Assembly: GCF_019923725.1 (NCBI RefSeq)
Contig: NZ_JAHXRI010000006.1
Location: forward strand, 186,001-250,000
Origin: Zwartia hollandica
GTDB lineage: Bacteria > Pseudomonadota > Gammaproteobacteria > Burkholderiales > Burkholderiaceae_B
Direction of reading: 5' to 3'
DNA: 64,000 bases
Part shown: in pieces, positions 18,694 to 27,102 of the stretch
Numbering within the stretch: position 1 is the stretch's first letter
Layout of the letters: each line of letters begins with the position of its first letter
The notes under the pieces: model-generated
Told to the model about the DNA's origin: nothing
Databases searched by the model: none
Seen by the model: the letters and a program-made list of their open reading frames with translations, nothing else
Translations under genes and position numbers: made by a program

Positions 18694-18732
18694 TTGACAT
18701 CTGCGTCAGTATTCGTGAATATACAGCTGTAT
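18694..18732 (+). promoter_or_regulatory. Candidate promoter with overlapping palindromic operator for the ABC transporter
   Basis: TTGACA at 18694-18699 gives a consensus -35 box. A poor -10 (GAATAT, 18717-18722) follows at 17 bases. A perfect 12-base palindrome ATACAGCTGTAT (18721-18732) overlaps the -10 end, and ATTCGTGAAT (18711-18720) forms a second small dyad. A near-identical palindrome sits upstream of the TcuA-like gene. Binding by the GntR/FCD protein would block the polymerase. A short CCCTGC/GCAGGG hairpin (18769-18785) lies in the leader before the ribosome binding site. Confidence 0.6.
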
Positions 18733-18805
18733 TCAGGCGTCGCTCGAACGCTTCACTTATAAAGAATTGCCCTGCTAATGGCAGGGTCAATCACGGAGAT
18801 CAAAT

Positions 18806-19900
18806 ATGTTTAGTCAGTCCCCCCGCAGCGTAAGCGGTATTGCCCCAAAAGCTTGGAAGCTCGCAATACCCAAGTGTTTGCTCGCCCTCGTCACTGCCTG
18901 CCTAGTCATCGCACCTACACCTGGCATTTCGCAAACAAGCGACTGGGCTTCCGTTGAGGCCGCAGCACGCAAGGAAGGCAAGGTGATGCTCTATCACAAC
19001 CTCAACCCTGCTGGCGCCGAACGCCTTGCTAACGAGTTTCGTAAAGCCTATCCCGCGATCAAAATGGAAATGACGCGACTTGGGAGCGCGCCTCTGATCC
19101 AACGGTTTGGTACCGAATTCTCGTCGGGCCGGCATCTCGCCGACGTCATGATCACCTTTCCAGACCAGCGTATTTTTGACGGCATGAAGGGTGGCTGGAT
19201 GGCGAAGTGGACTCCGCCCGAGCTTAAAAGCTTCCCCGCTGCCGTGAATCACGATCAACAAAACATGTTGTTCAACATTCAAACGGCGCGCGAAGGGATT
19301 ATCTATAACAAGCAACGGGTAAAGCCTGCTGACGTACCTAAGGAATGGGCCGATCTATTTGATCCAAAGTGGAAGGGCCGGATTGGCATGAACCCCCCTT
19401 GGCGGTCCGTGTCGATTCAAGGCATCGTGGCCTATTGGGACAAACTTGGCCTCGGTGACACTGCGGCAAAAATGAAGGATAACAACGTGCGCTTCTTTGA
19501 GGGCTCTGGGGGTATTCTTCAGGCCGTCATTCGCGGCGACGTGCATGTCGCCGAAATTACCGATCTCCCAGTAAACGTTGCGCTTGCGGACGGCGCGCCA
19601 ATCGGTATGGTCTATCCGAAGTCTGGAACTACGCTCTCGCTGGGATATATGTTTGTCGCCGAAAAAGCACCGAACCCCAATGCAGGAAAAGTGTTGGCCA
19701 ACTGGCTGATGACGGAGAAGGGACAAAATTTTCTGCAAGAATTTGCGGGACTGGCTGTGACACGCAACGGAGCGCCTCCTTTGTCTCACCTCCCAACCAC
19801 AGCCTCGTTACCCAACACGATCGACGGACTTGAATTGCTGCCGCCAGCTAAGCAAAAACAAATCGTCGACCACTGGCGCACCACCTTCGGCATTCAATAA
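18806..19900 (+). CDS. ABC transporter periplasmic binding protein (AfuA/FbpA-like class)
   Basis: The 364-residue protein starts with a signal peptide (basic N-region, hydrophobic core CLLALVTACLVIA, cleavage probably after GISQT or nearby) and continues as a type II periplasmic binding protein: VMLYHNLNPAGAERLANEFR at the N-lobe and YNKQRVKPADVPKEWADLFD in the hinge region. This class includes Fe3+-binding FbpA and AfuA-type proteins for sugar phosphates or organic anions. The tyrosine pair used for Fe3+ in FbpA is not obvious, so an organic anion is more likely given the neighbours. CGGAGA precedes the ATG. A terminator follows it. Confidence 0.87.
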   Translation: MFSQSPRSVSGIAPKAWKLAIPKCLLALVTACLVIAPTPGISQTSDWASVEAAARKEGKVMLYHNLNPAGAERLANEFRKAYPAIKMEMTRLGSAPLIQRFGTEFSSGRHLADVMITFPDQRIFDGMKGGWMAKWTPPELKSFPAAVNHDQQNMLFNIQTAREGIIYNKQRVKPADVPKEWADLFDPKWKGRIGMNPPWRSVSIQGIVAYWDKLGLGDTAAKMKDNNVRFFEGSGGILQAVIRGDVHVAEITDLPVNVALADGAPIGMVYPKSGTTLSLGYMFVAEKAPNPNAGKVLANWLMTEKGQNFLQEFAGLAVTRNGAPPLSHLPTTASLPNTIDGLELLPPAKQKQIVDHWRTTFGIQ

Positions 19901-19915
19901 TTAGTTTTATCGTTC

Positions 19916-19949
19916 TTTTAGGCCGGTTGCGATGACCGGTCTAAAAAAA
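19916..19949 (+). terminator. Internal terminator between binding protein and permease genes
   Basis: TTTTAGGCCGGT (19916-19927) pairs with ACCGGTCTAAAA (19935-19946) with one G-T wobble and a 7-base loop, followed by A/T-rich sequence ending AAAT. The stem itself supplies the U tract only weakly, but its strength suggests partial termination or 3'-end protection, raising binding protein over permease as in many ABC operons. Confidence 0.65.
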
Positions 19950-19974
19950 TTATGCCTCGCGGAAAACGAAGAAC

Positions 19975-21756
19975 ATGAATAGTGAGCGTCATATTTCGAC
20001 CCCACAGAAGCCTACTGCGCTCGCGCCGATCTTTCGCGACGCGAGCATATTTGATAGTGGTCGCCTACTCGGCACAATCTATCTCGTCACATTTTTTATT
20101 GTCGCAGCTCTAGTTGCGATTCCACTTGTTGCCCTGCTGTATGGCAGCCTGCGAAGCGCGGCGCCAGGACAGCTTGGGGAATGGACACTTCGTAATTGGG
20201 AGGGTCTATTTTCAAGCGGTGTGCTCGGGACGTTTTACACCACGATTCTGATTGGCATCGCCTCTGCTGTGATTGCAGCAGTCGTTGGCACGGCCATTGC
20301 GCTGGTCGTGCATCGTACGGATTTTCGGAGGGGAAACGCGGTTACGGCGCTAGTTAGCCTCAGCTTTTTTCTGCCTTCTTTCATTTTGGCGATGGCATGG
20401 ATCATTATCGGTTCGCCAGGAGGCTTAATTAACGGCGTCCTCGAATCGCTCTTCGGTTCAGACACCTGGAAAGTTGACGCGTATACAAAAAGCGGGATGA
20501 TTTTTGTGACCGTCTTACACCAGATTCCTTTTGTGTATTTGATGATGCGCGGCCCCATTCTGGGAATCGACGCAACATTCGAAGAAGCCGCACGTGCAGC
20601 CGGAGCCACGCCATTCGGCGTCTTGCGACGGGTCACGCTGCCGCTACTTGGTTTTTCAATTACCTCTAGCCTAGTACTCACCTTCATTCTTTCGATTGAA
20701 CAATTCGCTATCCCCGCCCTCATGGGGATTCCTGGCCGAATCTCTGTTCTCGCCACACAACTTTATTTGCTAGTGCAATTCCCCCCTCCCGACTATGGCT
20801 TGGCCGCCGCAATCGGCTTGACGCTCAGCGCCTTAACGGGCGGAGCCATCTGGCTTCAGCGTCGCATTGCGCGTAGCAACCGCTTAACCGTCACAACAGG
20901 CAAGGCCGGGCGTCTCACGCTGATTGAGCTTGGCAAATGGAGATGGGCAGCAAACACGCTTTGTTGGGGCTATATCCTCTGCGCGCTGATCCTGCCCGTC
21001 ATCATTCTTGCCTATGTCTCTGTTTTAAAGTATTTCAGCGCCAACCCCTTTGAAGGCGCGTATACCTGGCGAAACTATTTGTTCCTCTTTGAGTCCGAGG
21101 CGACCCTGCGCTCTTTCTGGAACACGCTCATCGTGTCAGGCCTCGGTGCCCTGGTGGGGGTCGGATTAGCTTCCTTCATTAGCTACTTCACGCTGCGCCA
21201 TCGGCCTCCAGGCTATCGAACTCTAGACTTTATTGCCAGCCTCCCATTTGGCGTGCCTGGCGTTGTGATCGGACTCGGTCTGCTGTGGGCCTATGCTTAC
21301 CTTCCTTTACCGATCTATGGAACGCTGATTATTCTGGTGATCTCCTTCATCACACGCTTTTTGTCGTATGCAACGGAAACAGTTGGCGGCCGGATGATTC
21401 AAATCGATAAAAGCCTCGAGGAAGCTGCCTGGACTGCGGGGGCAACGCGCCTACAAGGCATTAAGCGGATACTCGTTCCGCTGGCGATGCCCTCCCTACA
21501 AGGTGCATACTTCCTTCTGTTTATGGCGTTCTTCCGAGAAATCGCCTCGGCGGTACTTCTCTACACTGCTTCGACAAGCGTTTTGTCGACATCGATTTGG
21601 TCATTCTTCGAACAAGCGAATTGGGGACTTGCTAGCTCGCTGTCTTTAGTGGGAATGGTCGTCGTATTTATCGCCATGTATCTGCTCATGCTAGCAACCA
21701 AACATCGGCCCTCCATGAAACTCCTTGACCGCAGCAAAACGCCCGCCGTCAAATAA
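19975..21756 (+). CDS. ABC transporter permease, fused double domain (AfuB/FbpB-like)
   Basis: The 593-residue inner membrane protein contains two complete BPD-type permease domains. Each has the EAA loop that contacts the ATPase: FEEAARAAGATPFGVLRRVT near residue 205 and LEEAAWTAGATRLQGIKRI near residue 485. About twelve transmembrane helices are visible. Fusion of both halves is usual in the Fe3+/AfuB class. It works with the binding protein upstream and the ATPase that follows 25 bases later. Substrate not determinable from sequence; the surrounding MmgE/PrpD and TcuA-like genes favour a di- or tricarboxylate over iron. Confidence 0.88.
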   Translation: MNSERHISTPQKPTALAPIFRDASIFDSGRLLGTIYLVTFFIVAALVAIPLVALLYGSLRSAAPGQLGEWTLRNWEGLFSSGVLGTFYTTILIGIASAVIAAVVGTAIALVVHRTDFRRGNAVTALVSLSFFLPSFILAMAWIIIGSPGGLINGVLESLFGSDTWKVDAYTKSGMIFVTVLHQIPFVYLMMRGPILGIDATFEEAARAAGATPFGVLRRVTLPLLGFSITSSLVLTFILSIEQFAIPALMGIPGRISVLATQLYLLVQFPPPDYGLAAAIGLTLSALTGGAIWLQRRIARSNRLTVTTGKAGRLTLIELGKWRWAANTLCWGYILCALILPVIILAYVSVLKYFSANPFEGAYTWRNYLFLFESEATLRSFWNTLIVSGLGALVGVGLASFISYFTLRHRPPGYRTLDFIASLPFGVPGVVIGLGLLWAYAYLPLPIYGTLIILVISFITRFLSYATETVGGRMIQIDKSLEEAAWTAGATRLQGIKRILVPLAMPSLQGAYFLLFMAFFREIASAVLLYTASTSVLSTSIWSFFEQANWGLASSLSLVGMVVVFIAMYLLMLATKHRPSMKLLDRSKTPAVK

Positions 21757-21781
21757 CACTGCACAACTGGATAGAATCACT

Positions 21782-22855
21782 ATGGGTATCCGCGTTAGTA
21801 ATCTCATCAAAGTATTTGGTCAAACTACGATTGTGCATGGCATTTCCTTCGATGTCGCAGACGGTGAGTTTGTGACATTGCTCGGGCCAAGCGGCTGCGG
21901 GAAAACAACCACCTTGCGCTGCATCGCTGGACTTGAACGCACAAACGGTGGAACAATCGAGATCGATGGTCGGATTGTTTCCCAACCCGAGGCTGATATA
22001 TTTATCGCGCCGCATGAACGCGACCTTGGTATGGTGTTTCAGTCTTACGCGATCTGGCCGCACATGAGTGTCGCGGAAAACGTCGCCTTTCCCCTCATTG
22101 CTCGTAACGTAGATAGCGCAACCATTCCCGAAGCAGTCGCCTGGGCGCTAGACGTGGTCGGCCTGTCTAGCCTTGCCGGTCGCCAGCCCTCTGAGCTTTC
22201 CGGCGGCCAGCAACAGCGTGTCGCACTTGCACGCGCAATCGTAGGCAAGCCAAAAGTACTTTTATTCGACGAGCCTCTGTCCAATCTAGACGCACGTTTG
22301 CGTGATCGCACGCGCGCTGAAATCAGTCGGATTCAAAAAGAGCTTGCTATCCCCGCGGTCTATGTCACCCATGATCAAGCGGAAGCTTTATCCATGTCAG
22401 ACCGTGTCATCGTCATGGACGCTGGGCTCATTGTGGAAGAGGGACAGCCGCGCGCACTTTACCGCCGCCCCGCAAAAAGATTTACTGCCGACTTCATTGG
22501 TGCAGCAAATTTTCTAACGCTCACCTGTCGTGACCAGCAATGGTTTGCCCCTGATGGGTCCTCCATCACCCTTGCTCAGCCCGTTAGTGGGAAAGACGGT
22601 GAACAACGCACGGCTATATTACGCGCAGAGGATCTACGGCTACAGGCACGCTCGGCCGTTGTGCAGTCTGACCGCATCAACACCCTGAGTGGCGTCATTG
22701 AACACATTCAGTACATGGGCCCGCACATTGAATATTCCGTGAAGGTTCAAGATACAACCCTCAATGTACTTGACCAGATCGAGTTTGCGCGCAATGACGA
22801 GGTCTTAGTGACATTTAGCCCAGCCGACCTCCACCTACTATCAACAAATAACTGA
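21782..22855 (+). CDS. ABC transporter ATPase (PotA/FbpC class)
   Basis: From the ATG at 21782 the product has 357 residues: Walker A LLGPSGCGKTTTLRCIAG, Q-loop MVFQSYAIWPHM, signature LSGGQQQRVALARA, Walker B VLLFDEPLSNLDARL and H-loop VYVTHDQAEALSM. A C-terminal TOBE-type regulatory domain follows (residues about 240-357). A longer frame from 21725 would overlap the permease and is less likely. It energises the importer formed with the two genes upstream. It is convergent with the second MmgE/PrpD gene, with only 16 bases between the stops. Confidence 0.9.
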   Translation: MGIRVSNLIKVFGQTTIVHGISFDVADGEFVTLLGPSGCGKTTTLRCIAGLERTNGGTIEIDGRIVSQPEADIFIAPHERDLGMVFQSYAIWPHMSVAENVAFPLIARNVDSATIPEAVAWALDVVGLSSLAGRQPSELSGGQQQRVALARAIVGKPKVLLFDEPLSNLDARLRDRTRAEISRIQKELAIPAVYVTHDQAEALSMSDRVIVMDAGLIVEEGQPRALYRRPAKRFTADFIGAANFLTLTCRDQQWFAPDGSSITLAQPVSGKDGEQRTAILRAEDLRLQARSAVVQSDRINTLSGVIEHIQYMGPHIEYSVKVQDTTLNVLDQIEFARNDEVLVTFSPADLHLLSTNN

Positions 22856-22871
22856 CACGTTGATTTACTGC

Positions 22872-24359
22872 TTACGGCACCCAAGATGTCTCTTGAAGGA
22901 CATTTGTGCCGTTACCTCCCCCGCTCGTGTCAATGTGAGTCGCACCTCTGTTCGCCTGTCCTGGTAGCGCGCGCTTAACCAATAGCTTTGCAACCGCTCG
23001 AATGTCGGTTGCTTTTTCTAGCGTCTCCAACCGCTCGAAGAGTGGTGGGATGTCTGCGCGCGGTAGTGCGGCTTTAGCGCAGTCGTTAAATTTTTCCCAC
23101 ATCTCATCGCTGGTCATAGGATAAGTAATCCCACGGCCAACGAGATTACTGATCTTGCGTCTCAGCACCTGGCCATTTTTCAAGGTGATACTGACCTCCG
23201 CGCCGAACTGCTCGGGAGAATCATCCGCCATGTCTGGGTGAGGCCCAGCTGACAGTTTTGCCATGATGTCACGCACATCTGCATCGAAATGTGCCTCGCC
23301 TTCGAAATCACCGAGCCGCACCGCCCCAGAGACAAGCGCGCGTGCAACGGCATACTGGACAGAGAATTTAGCCTCAAGTGGCGTCTGCGGGTTTGGATTG
23401 TTGGTATGTGGTAACCGGCGCTTATGCACCAGCACATCCACCTTAGCGATCTCCTTAAGATCGATCGCTTCCTCTTTGCGCAACTTCAACATCATCGTGA
23501 CAGGCGGATGCGTACTCCCGCAGCACGGAAACTGTTTAAGCCCCATCTCACTACTGAGCACCTCAAGGGGATTCGCCCAGTTCTCAAACATTAAATCAGC
23601 ATTAAAGTTTCCGGGGCCGTTAAAGGCATTTAGAAAGCCTTGCTTATGCTCGAGCGTTGCTGGATTTGCGTCGTAACCAGACTCCGCCAAGAGCACCGCC
23701 AACAGACCATTGCGCGCGCACTGTCCCACATGCAGAGGCTTGACCATCGTCCCAAAATTCGACTTCAGTCCGGAAGCAAAGGACGCCGCAATTGCCAATG
23801 CAATAGCCATCTTCTGCTTGTCGAGTCCAATTAAATAGCCACAGGCAGCTGCAGCACCAAAGACACCAAGCGTCGCCGTTGGATGCCAACCTTTGTCGTA
23901 ATGGTAGAAATTCACAGCGCGAGCAATACGTATCTCGGTCTCAATCCCCACGATATAGGCCTGTATCAACTTCAAGCCCGTTGCGCCTCGCTCTTCGGCC
24001 AGCGCAAACAATGGTGCGACGAGAGGTGCCGATTGATGTCCACCCATCGGCTGACTGAAATCATCGTAGTCATGCGCATGCGAGCCCACACCATTAATAA
24101 AGCTCGCATCGAGCGCAGAGGTCTTGATCGCCGTACCGAACACGGTCGAAACGCCAGGCGCTGTGCCTACGCCGAGCACCTTGAACAAGTTTGTGACACA
24201 AGGTTCTGTGACCCCCGCTAGCGTCACGCCGATCGTGTCGATAATTGCCGTACGAGACAGCGAGATCGCTTGGTCATTGATCTTTGACGTATCAAACTCA
24301 CAAATCAACTCCGCAAGTCGAGTGAGCAAAGCTTGTGGCGCTATTGCCTTATCGGACAT
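22872..24359 (-). CDS. MmgE/PrpD family protein (second copy)
   Basis: The 495-residue protein has the MmgE/PrpD layout: LSRTAIIDTIGVTLAGVTEP at the N-terminus, the NGVGSHAHDYDDFSQPMGGH segment with the HxHDYDD residues typical of active dehydratase or decarboxylase members, and a C-terminal domain with KFSVQYAVARALV. Likely chemistry is dehydration, hydration or decarboxylation of a tricarboxylic acid. It is longer than the first copy (457 residues) and retains the canonical HDYDD, so the two are diverged paralogues rather than a recent duplication. It lies 21 bases downstream of the TcuA-like gene in the same orientation. Confidence 0.87.
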   Translation of the reverse strand: MSDKAIAPQALLTRLAELICEFDTSKINDQAISLSRTAIIDTIGVTLAGVTEPCVTNLFKVLGVGTAPGVSTVFGTAIKTSALDASFINGVGSHAHDYDDFSQPMGGHQSAPLVAPLFALAEERGATGLKLIQAYIVGIETEIRIARAVNFYHYDKGWHPTATLGVFGAAAACGYLIGLDKQKMAIALAIAASFASGLKSNFGTMVKPLHVGQCARNGLLAVLLAESGYDANPATLEHKQGFLNAFNGPGNFNADLMFENWANPLEVLSSEMGLKQFPCCGSTHPPVTMMLKLRKEEAIDLKEIAKVDVLVHKRRLPHTNNPNPQTPLEAKFSVQYAVARALVSGAVRLGDFEGEAHFDADVRDIMAKLSAGPHPDMADDSPEQFGAEVSITLKNGQVLRRKISNLVGRGITYPMTSDEMWEKFNDCAKAALPRADIPPLFERLETLEKATDIRAVAKLLVKRALPGQANRGATHIDTSGGGNGTNVLQETSWVP

Positions 24360-24380
24360 GATACGTCTCCCCCTTTCGGA

Positions 24381-25892
24381 TTAAGCAGCTTTAGCTAGAG
24401 TTTTGCCAGTACTTAAGGCAGCGGCCTGACGACCAGCAATACGACCGAACGTTGCCCCTGACACCAACCCAGTTCCCGCTGGATAATTGTCGTAGAACAA
24501 GCCACCAATCATTTCGCCGCAAGCAAACAAGCCTTTGATAGGACGCCAGTCGGTACCTACTACTTGCGTATTCTCATCGACACGTAGGCCGCCGAAGGTG
24601 AAGGTAATACCACCTGTCGCGCTATAGGCGTAATACGGTGCCTTTTCAAGCTTGGTTGCCCAGTTAGTCTTTTCTAATGCCAGACCTTGGGTAGTCAAGC
24701 CATCTTTTTGTGAGGGATCAAAACCATCTTCTGCGTGTTTTGCCGCAGCGTTATATTCCAAGACTGTTTTAAGTGCCTGTTTTTTATCGTCGATATCCAA
24801 CTGCTCAATCAAGCCCTCGATCGTATCGGACATAATCGGCTCACTTGTCGAGTAGCGAGGCTCGAGCAAATGCACAACCTGGGAATCAAACAACTGGTAG
24901 GCCTTCGCACCAGGTTCAGCCAAGATCGCACGCCCGTATTTAGCGTATGTGAACATCGCTCCATCGGCGCCTTCATCAACAAAGCGCTTACCCATGCGAT
25001 TGATCATCACGCCATACAAATAACTCAATCGATTACTGCGGTCTGTCATTTCGCGCGGTGCAAAATTTCCCCAGTCAGCAGAAATCGGGGTGGCATGGCA
25101 ACCACTCCACTGCCCCCAAGGCATCGCGCCTAGGTTCATCGCCATCCGCAACCCATCACCCTGATTGTGTGGTGTGCCGCGCACTTTCGCTGCACCCACG
25201 AGTGGACCGATATGCTGTGTGCGCATTTGCACGTTGGCTTCGAACCCCCCACAACCTAAAACCACCGCCTTGGCATGTAGCTCTTTGACTCCGTTGTCGT
25301 CACGCACCGTGACGCCGCATACAGCACCAGTATCGTCTTGCAACAACCCGACGACTGCGGCGCCGTAACGTACCTCTATCCCCATGCGCTCGCAGGTTGC
25401 AAACCAGCTGCGCGACAGTCCGACTCCCTCATGTTCGGCCCGTACGACGAGGCCGCGCGCCCAAACGATTCGATTACCCTTTCTGACACCCGTGAGCGTG
25501 ATCGCTGGCTCCATGGGCACCTTACCCACTTCGCTCATCCAGAATACGGTGTCCTTTGAATTGTCTACTAGCACGCGAGACAGAATGGGATCTGTTTGCC
25601 CGGATGTCACGCGCATTAGATCGCCGTGGAAGTCATCTTTTGTGTAAGGCGCGATGCCAGAGTAGAAGTCCTCGTACTCTTGCTCAACACCAGGAAGCAG
25701 GGGACCAATTTCTTTCGGGTCGTCAAAAGCAAACCGCAATACGCCACCGCTCCAGTGTGTGTTGCCGCCACGCATCTCACGCGGCGCTTTTTCAAGCACC
25801 ACTACGCGTTGCGCGCCATTCTCTTTGGCCGACACGGCCGATGCTAACGCCGCATTGCCGGCACCCACAACAATCACATCATATTCATTCAT
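24381..25892 (-). CDS. FAD-dependent TcuA-like dehydrogenase, full length
   Basis: The 503-residue flavoprotein starts with an FAD dinucleotide-binding motif (DVIVVGAGNAALASAVSAKE) and ends with the family's C-terminal FAD segments (GLFACGEMIGGLFYDNYPAG, FGRIAGRQAAA). It belongs to the fumarate reductase/tricarballylate dehydrogenase group. No partner TcuB gene is in this cluster; the only one in the window is at 723, so electrons may go through that protein or another acceptor. It is first in a two-gene unit with MmgE/PrpD, a pairing that fits oxidation followed by (de)hydration or decarboxylation. Calling it TcuA is by family; the substrate is unproven. Confidence 0.83.
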   Translation of the reverse strand: MNEYDVIVVGAGNAALASAVSAKENGAQRVVVLEKAPREMRGGNTHWSGGVLRFAFDDPKEIGPLLPGVEQEYEDFYSGIAPYTKDDFHGDLMRVTSGQTDPILSRVLVDNSKDTVFWMSEVGKVPMEPAITLTGVRKGNRIVWARGLVVRAEHEGVGLSRSWFATCERMGIEVRYGAAVVGLLQDDTGAVCGVTVRDDNGVKELHAKAVVLGCGGFEANVQMRTQHIGPLVGAAKVRGTPHNQGDGLRMAMNLGAMPWGQWSGCHATPISADWGNFAPREMTDRSNRLSYLYGVMINRMGKRFVDEGADGAMFTYAKYGRAILAEPGAKAYQLFDSQVVHLLEPRYSTSEPIMSDTIEGLIEQLDIDDKKQALKTVLEYNAAAKHAEDGFDPSQKDGLTTQGLALEKTNWATKLEKAPYYAYSATGGITFTFGGLRVDENTQVVGTDWRPIKGLFACGEMIGGLFYDNYPAGTGLVSGATFGRIAGRQAAALSTGKTLAKAA

Positions 25893-25964
25893 ATTTTTGT
25901 CTCCAATACCTGTGTGTCATAACGCCCGCGCAAAACGCCATCAAACAAACGTTTTGGATTTTGC

Positions 25965-25976
25965 ATACAGATGTAT
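25965..25976. promoter_or_regulatory. Palindromic operator candidate upstream of the TcuA-like gene
   Basis: ATACAGATGTAT differs by one base from the perfect palindrome ATACAGCTGTAT at 18721-18732. It lies 73 bases before the start codon of the TcuA-like gene, in a 131-base spacer with no other gene. The shared site suggests coordinated control of the flavoprotein unit and the ABC transporter, plausibly by the GntR/FCD protein at 16600. Confidence 0.55.
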
Positions 25977-26023
25977 TTTATTGTATTACCGAGACGAGGT
26001 AAAGCGTTTGCGCGCCACTCTAC

Positions 26024-27097
26024 TCAACGTGCGCACCCTAAACGGGGAGACGTGGCCCGAAGATACAGACGCTCATACTGTTCCACCATCGCCTCGAGGC
26101 CATAGCGGGTCTGCACCTCATGGAGCCCATGCGTAGCCATGTTTAGTCGGCGCTCGGGCTGACTCAGTAGCTCGACGATATGTGCAGCCAGCCCGCCAGC
26201 ATCACCTGGCTCACTTAAGAGCCCCCGTCCATCCGCCAGCAACTCCTTTAGCCCCCCGGCGTGTGTTGCCACCACGGGCACGCTTTGAGCCATGGCGTCT
26301 AGAACACTACTGCCAAGGGCTTCGTGGCGCGATGCCATCACAAATACCGTCAGCGCTACAAACAATTGTTCAACACCGGCCTCAAATCCTAACAACCGAT
26401 AGCGTCTCTCCAACCCAAGATCACGTATCGCTAGGCGCGCCGCCTCAGCGGCAGCACCCTCCGCACCCCAATGCACAAAGATCACATCGGGATACGTTGC
26501 GCAGACTTTCGCTGCAGCGTGTATTAAGGTGACGGGGTCCTTTTCTGGCGATAGCGCAGCAGCGGTACCCACTAAACGATACCCGGCTAACTTTTCACGC
26601 AAGATAAATTCCTGCACGCGCAAAGTATTCGGCTCAACGGGAGGAACCGCGCTTGGGATAATCTGTACCGACAAACCCATTTCACGCATCGCAGTGGCAG
26701 CCGCTTCGCTAATCGCGACACGAACATCCGTACAACCCCACTTGAGCCGAGAAAATCCGCTAAAGCCTCTGATCGGAAAGCTTGTCCGGCGTGAGAAAAC
26801 AACCGGTCGACGATGCAGCGGCTTGGCCAACAAGGCCCACGCCAGCACATTCGCCGTCTGCACGTGCAAGACATCGTATGCCCGGCCGTGGCGCGCTAAC
26901 CAACCGCCAAACTCCGCCGTCGTCTTCGCCGCATGCGTGCGCAACCCTTCTGCCTGGGCACGCGTCTCCAAGACACCGCCCCCACGAACCAGCACCTCGA
27001 CGTCATGCCCCCGCTCACGCAACCCCAGCGCAGTGAGTAAGGTTTGCCGCTCGCCCCCCCGCCAACCCCGCTCCGAATTAATCTGCAGGATACGCAT
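26024..27097 (-). CDS. Family 4 glycosyltransferase
   Basis: The 357-residue protein has the GT-B fold of family 4: N-terminal MRILQINSERGWRGGERQTL with the glycine-rich acceptor loop, VGTAAALSPEKDPVTLIHAA at the start of the nucleotide-sugar domain, and the EX7E motif in HEALGSSVLDAMAQSVPVVA. It probably transfers a sugar in lipopolysaccharide or capsule synthesis in the cytoplasm. It is last in a row with the exporter and glmU (5 and 2 bases between genes), so it is likely cotranscribed with glmU. Donor and acceptor cannot be told. Confidence 0.87.
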   Translation of the reverse strand: MRILQINSERGWRGGERQTLLTALGLRERGHDVEVLVRGGGVLETRAQAEGLRTHAAKTTAEFGGWLARHGRAYDVLHVQTANVLAWALLAKPLHRRPVVFSRRTSFPIRGFSGFSRLKWGCTDVRVAISEAAATAMREMGLSVQIIPSAVPPVEPNTLRVQEFILREKLAGYRLVGTAAALSPEKDPVTLIHAAAKVCATYPDVIFVHWGAEGAAAEAARLAIRDLGLERRYRLLGFEAGVEQLFVALTVFVMASRHEALGSSVLDAMAQSVPVVATHAGGLKELLADGRGLLSEPGDAGGLAAHIVELLSQPERRLNMATHGLHEVQTRYGLEAMVEQYERLYLRATSPRLGCAR

Positions 27098-27102
27098 CTA
27101 GG

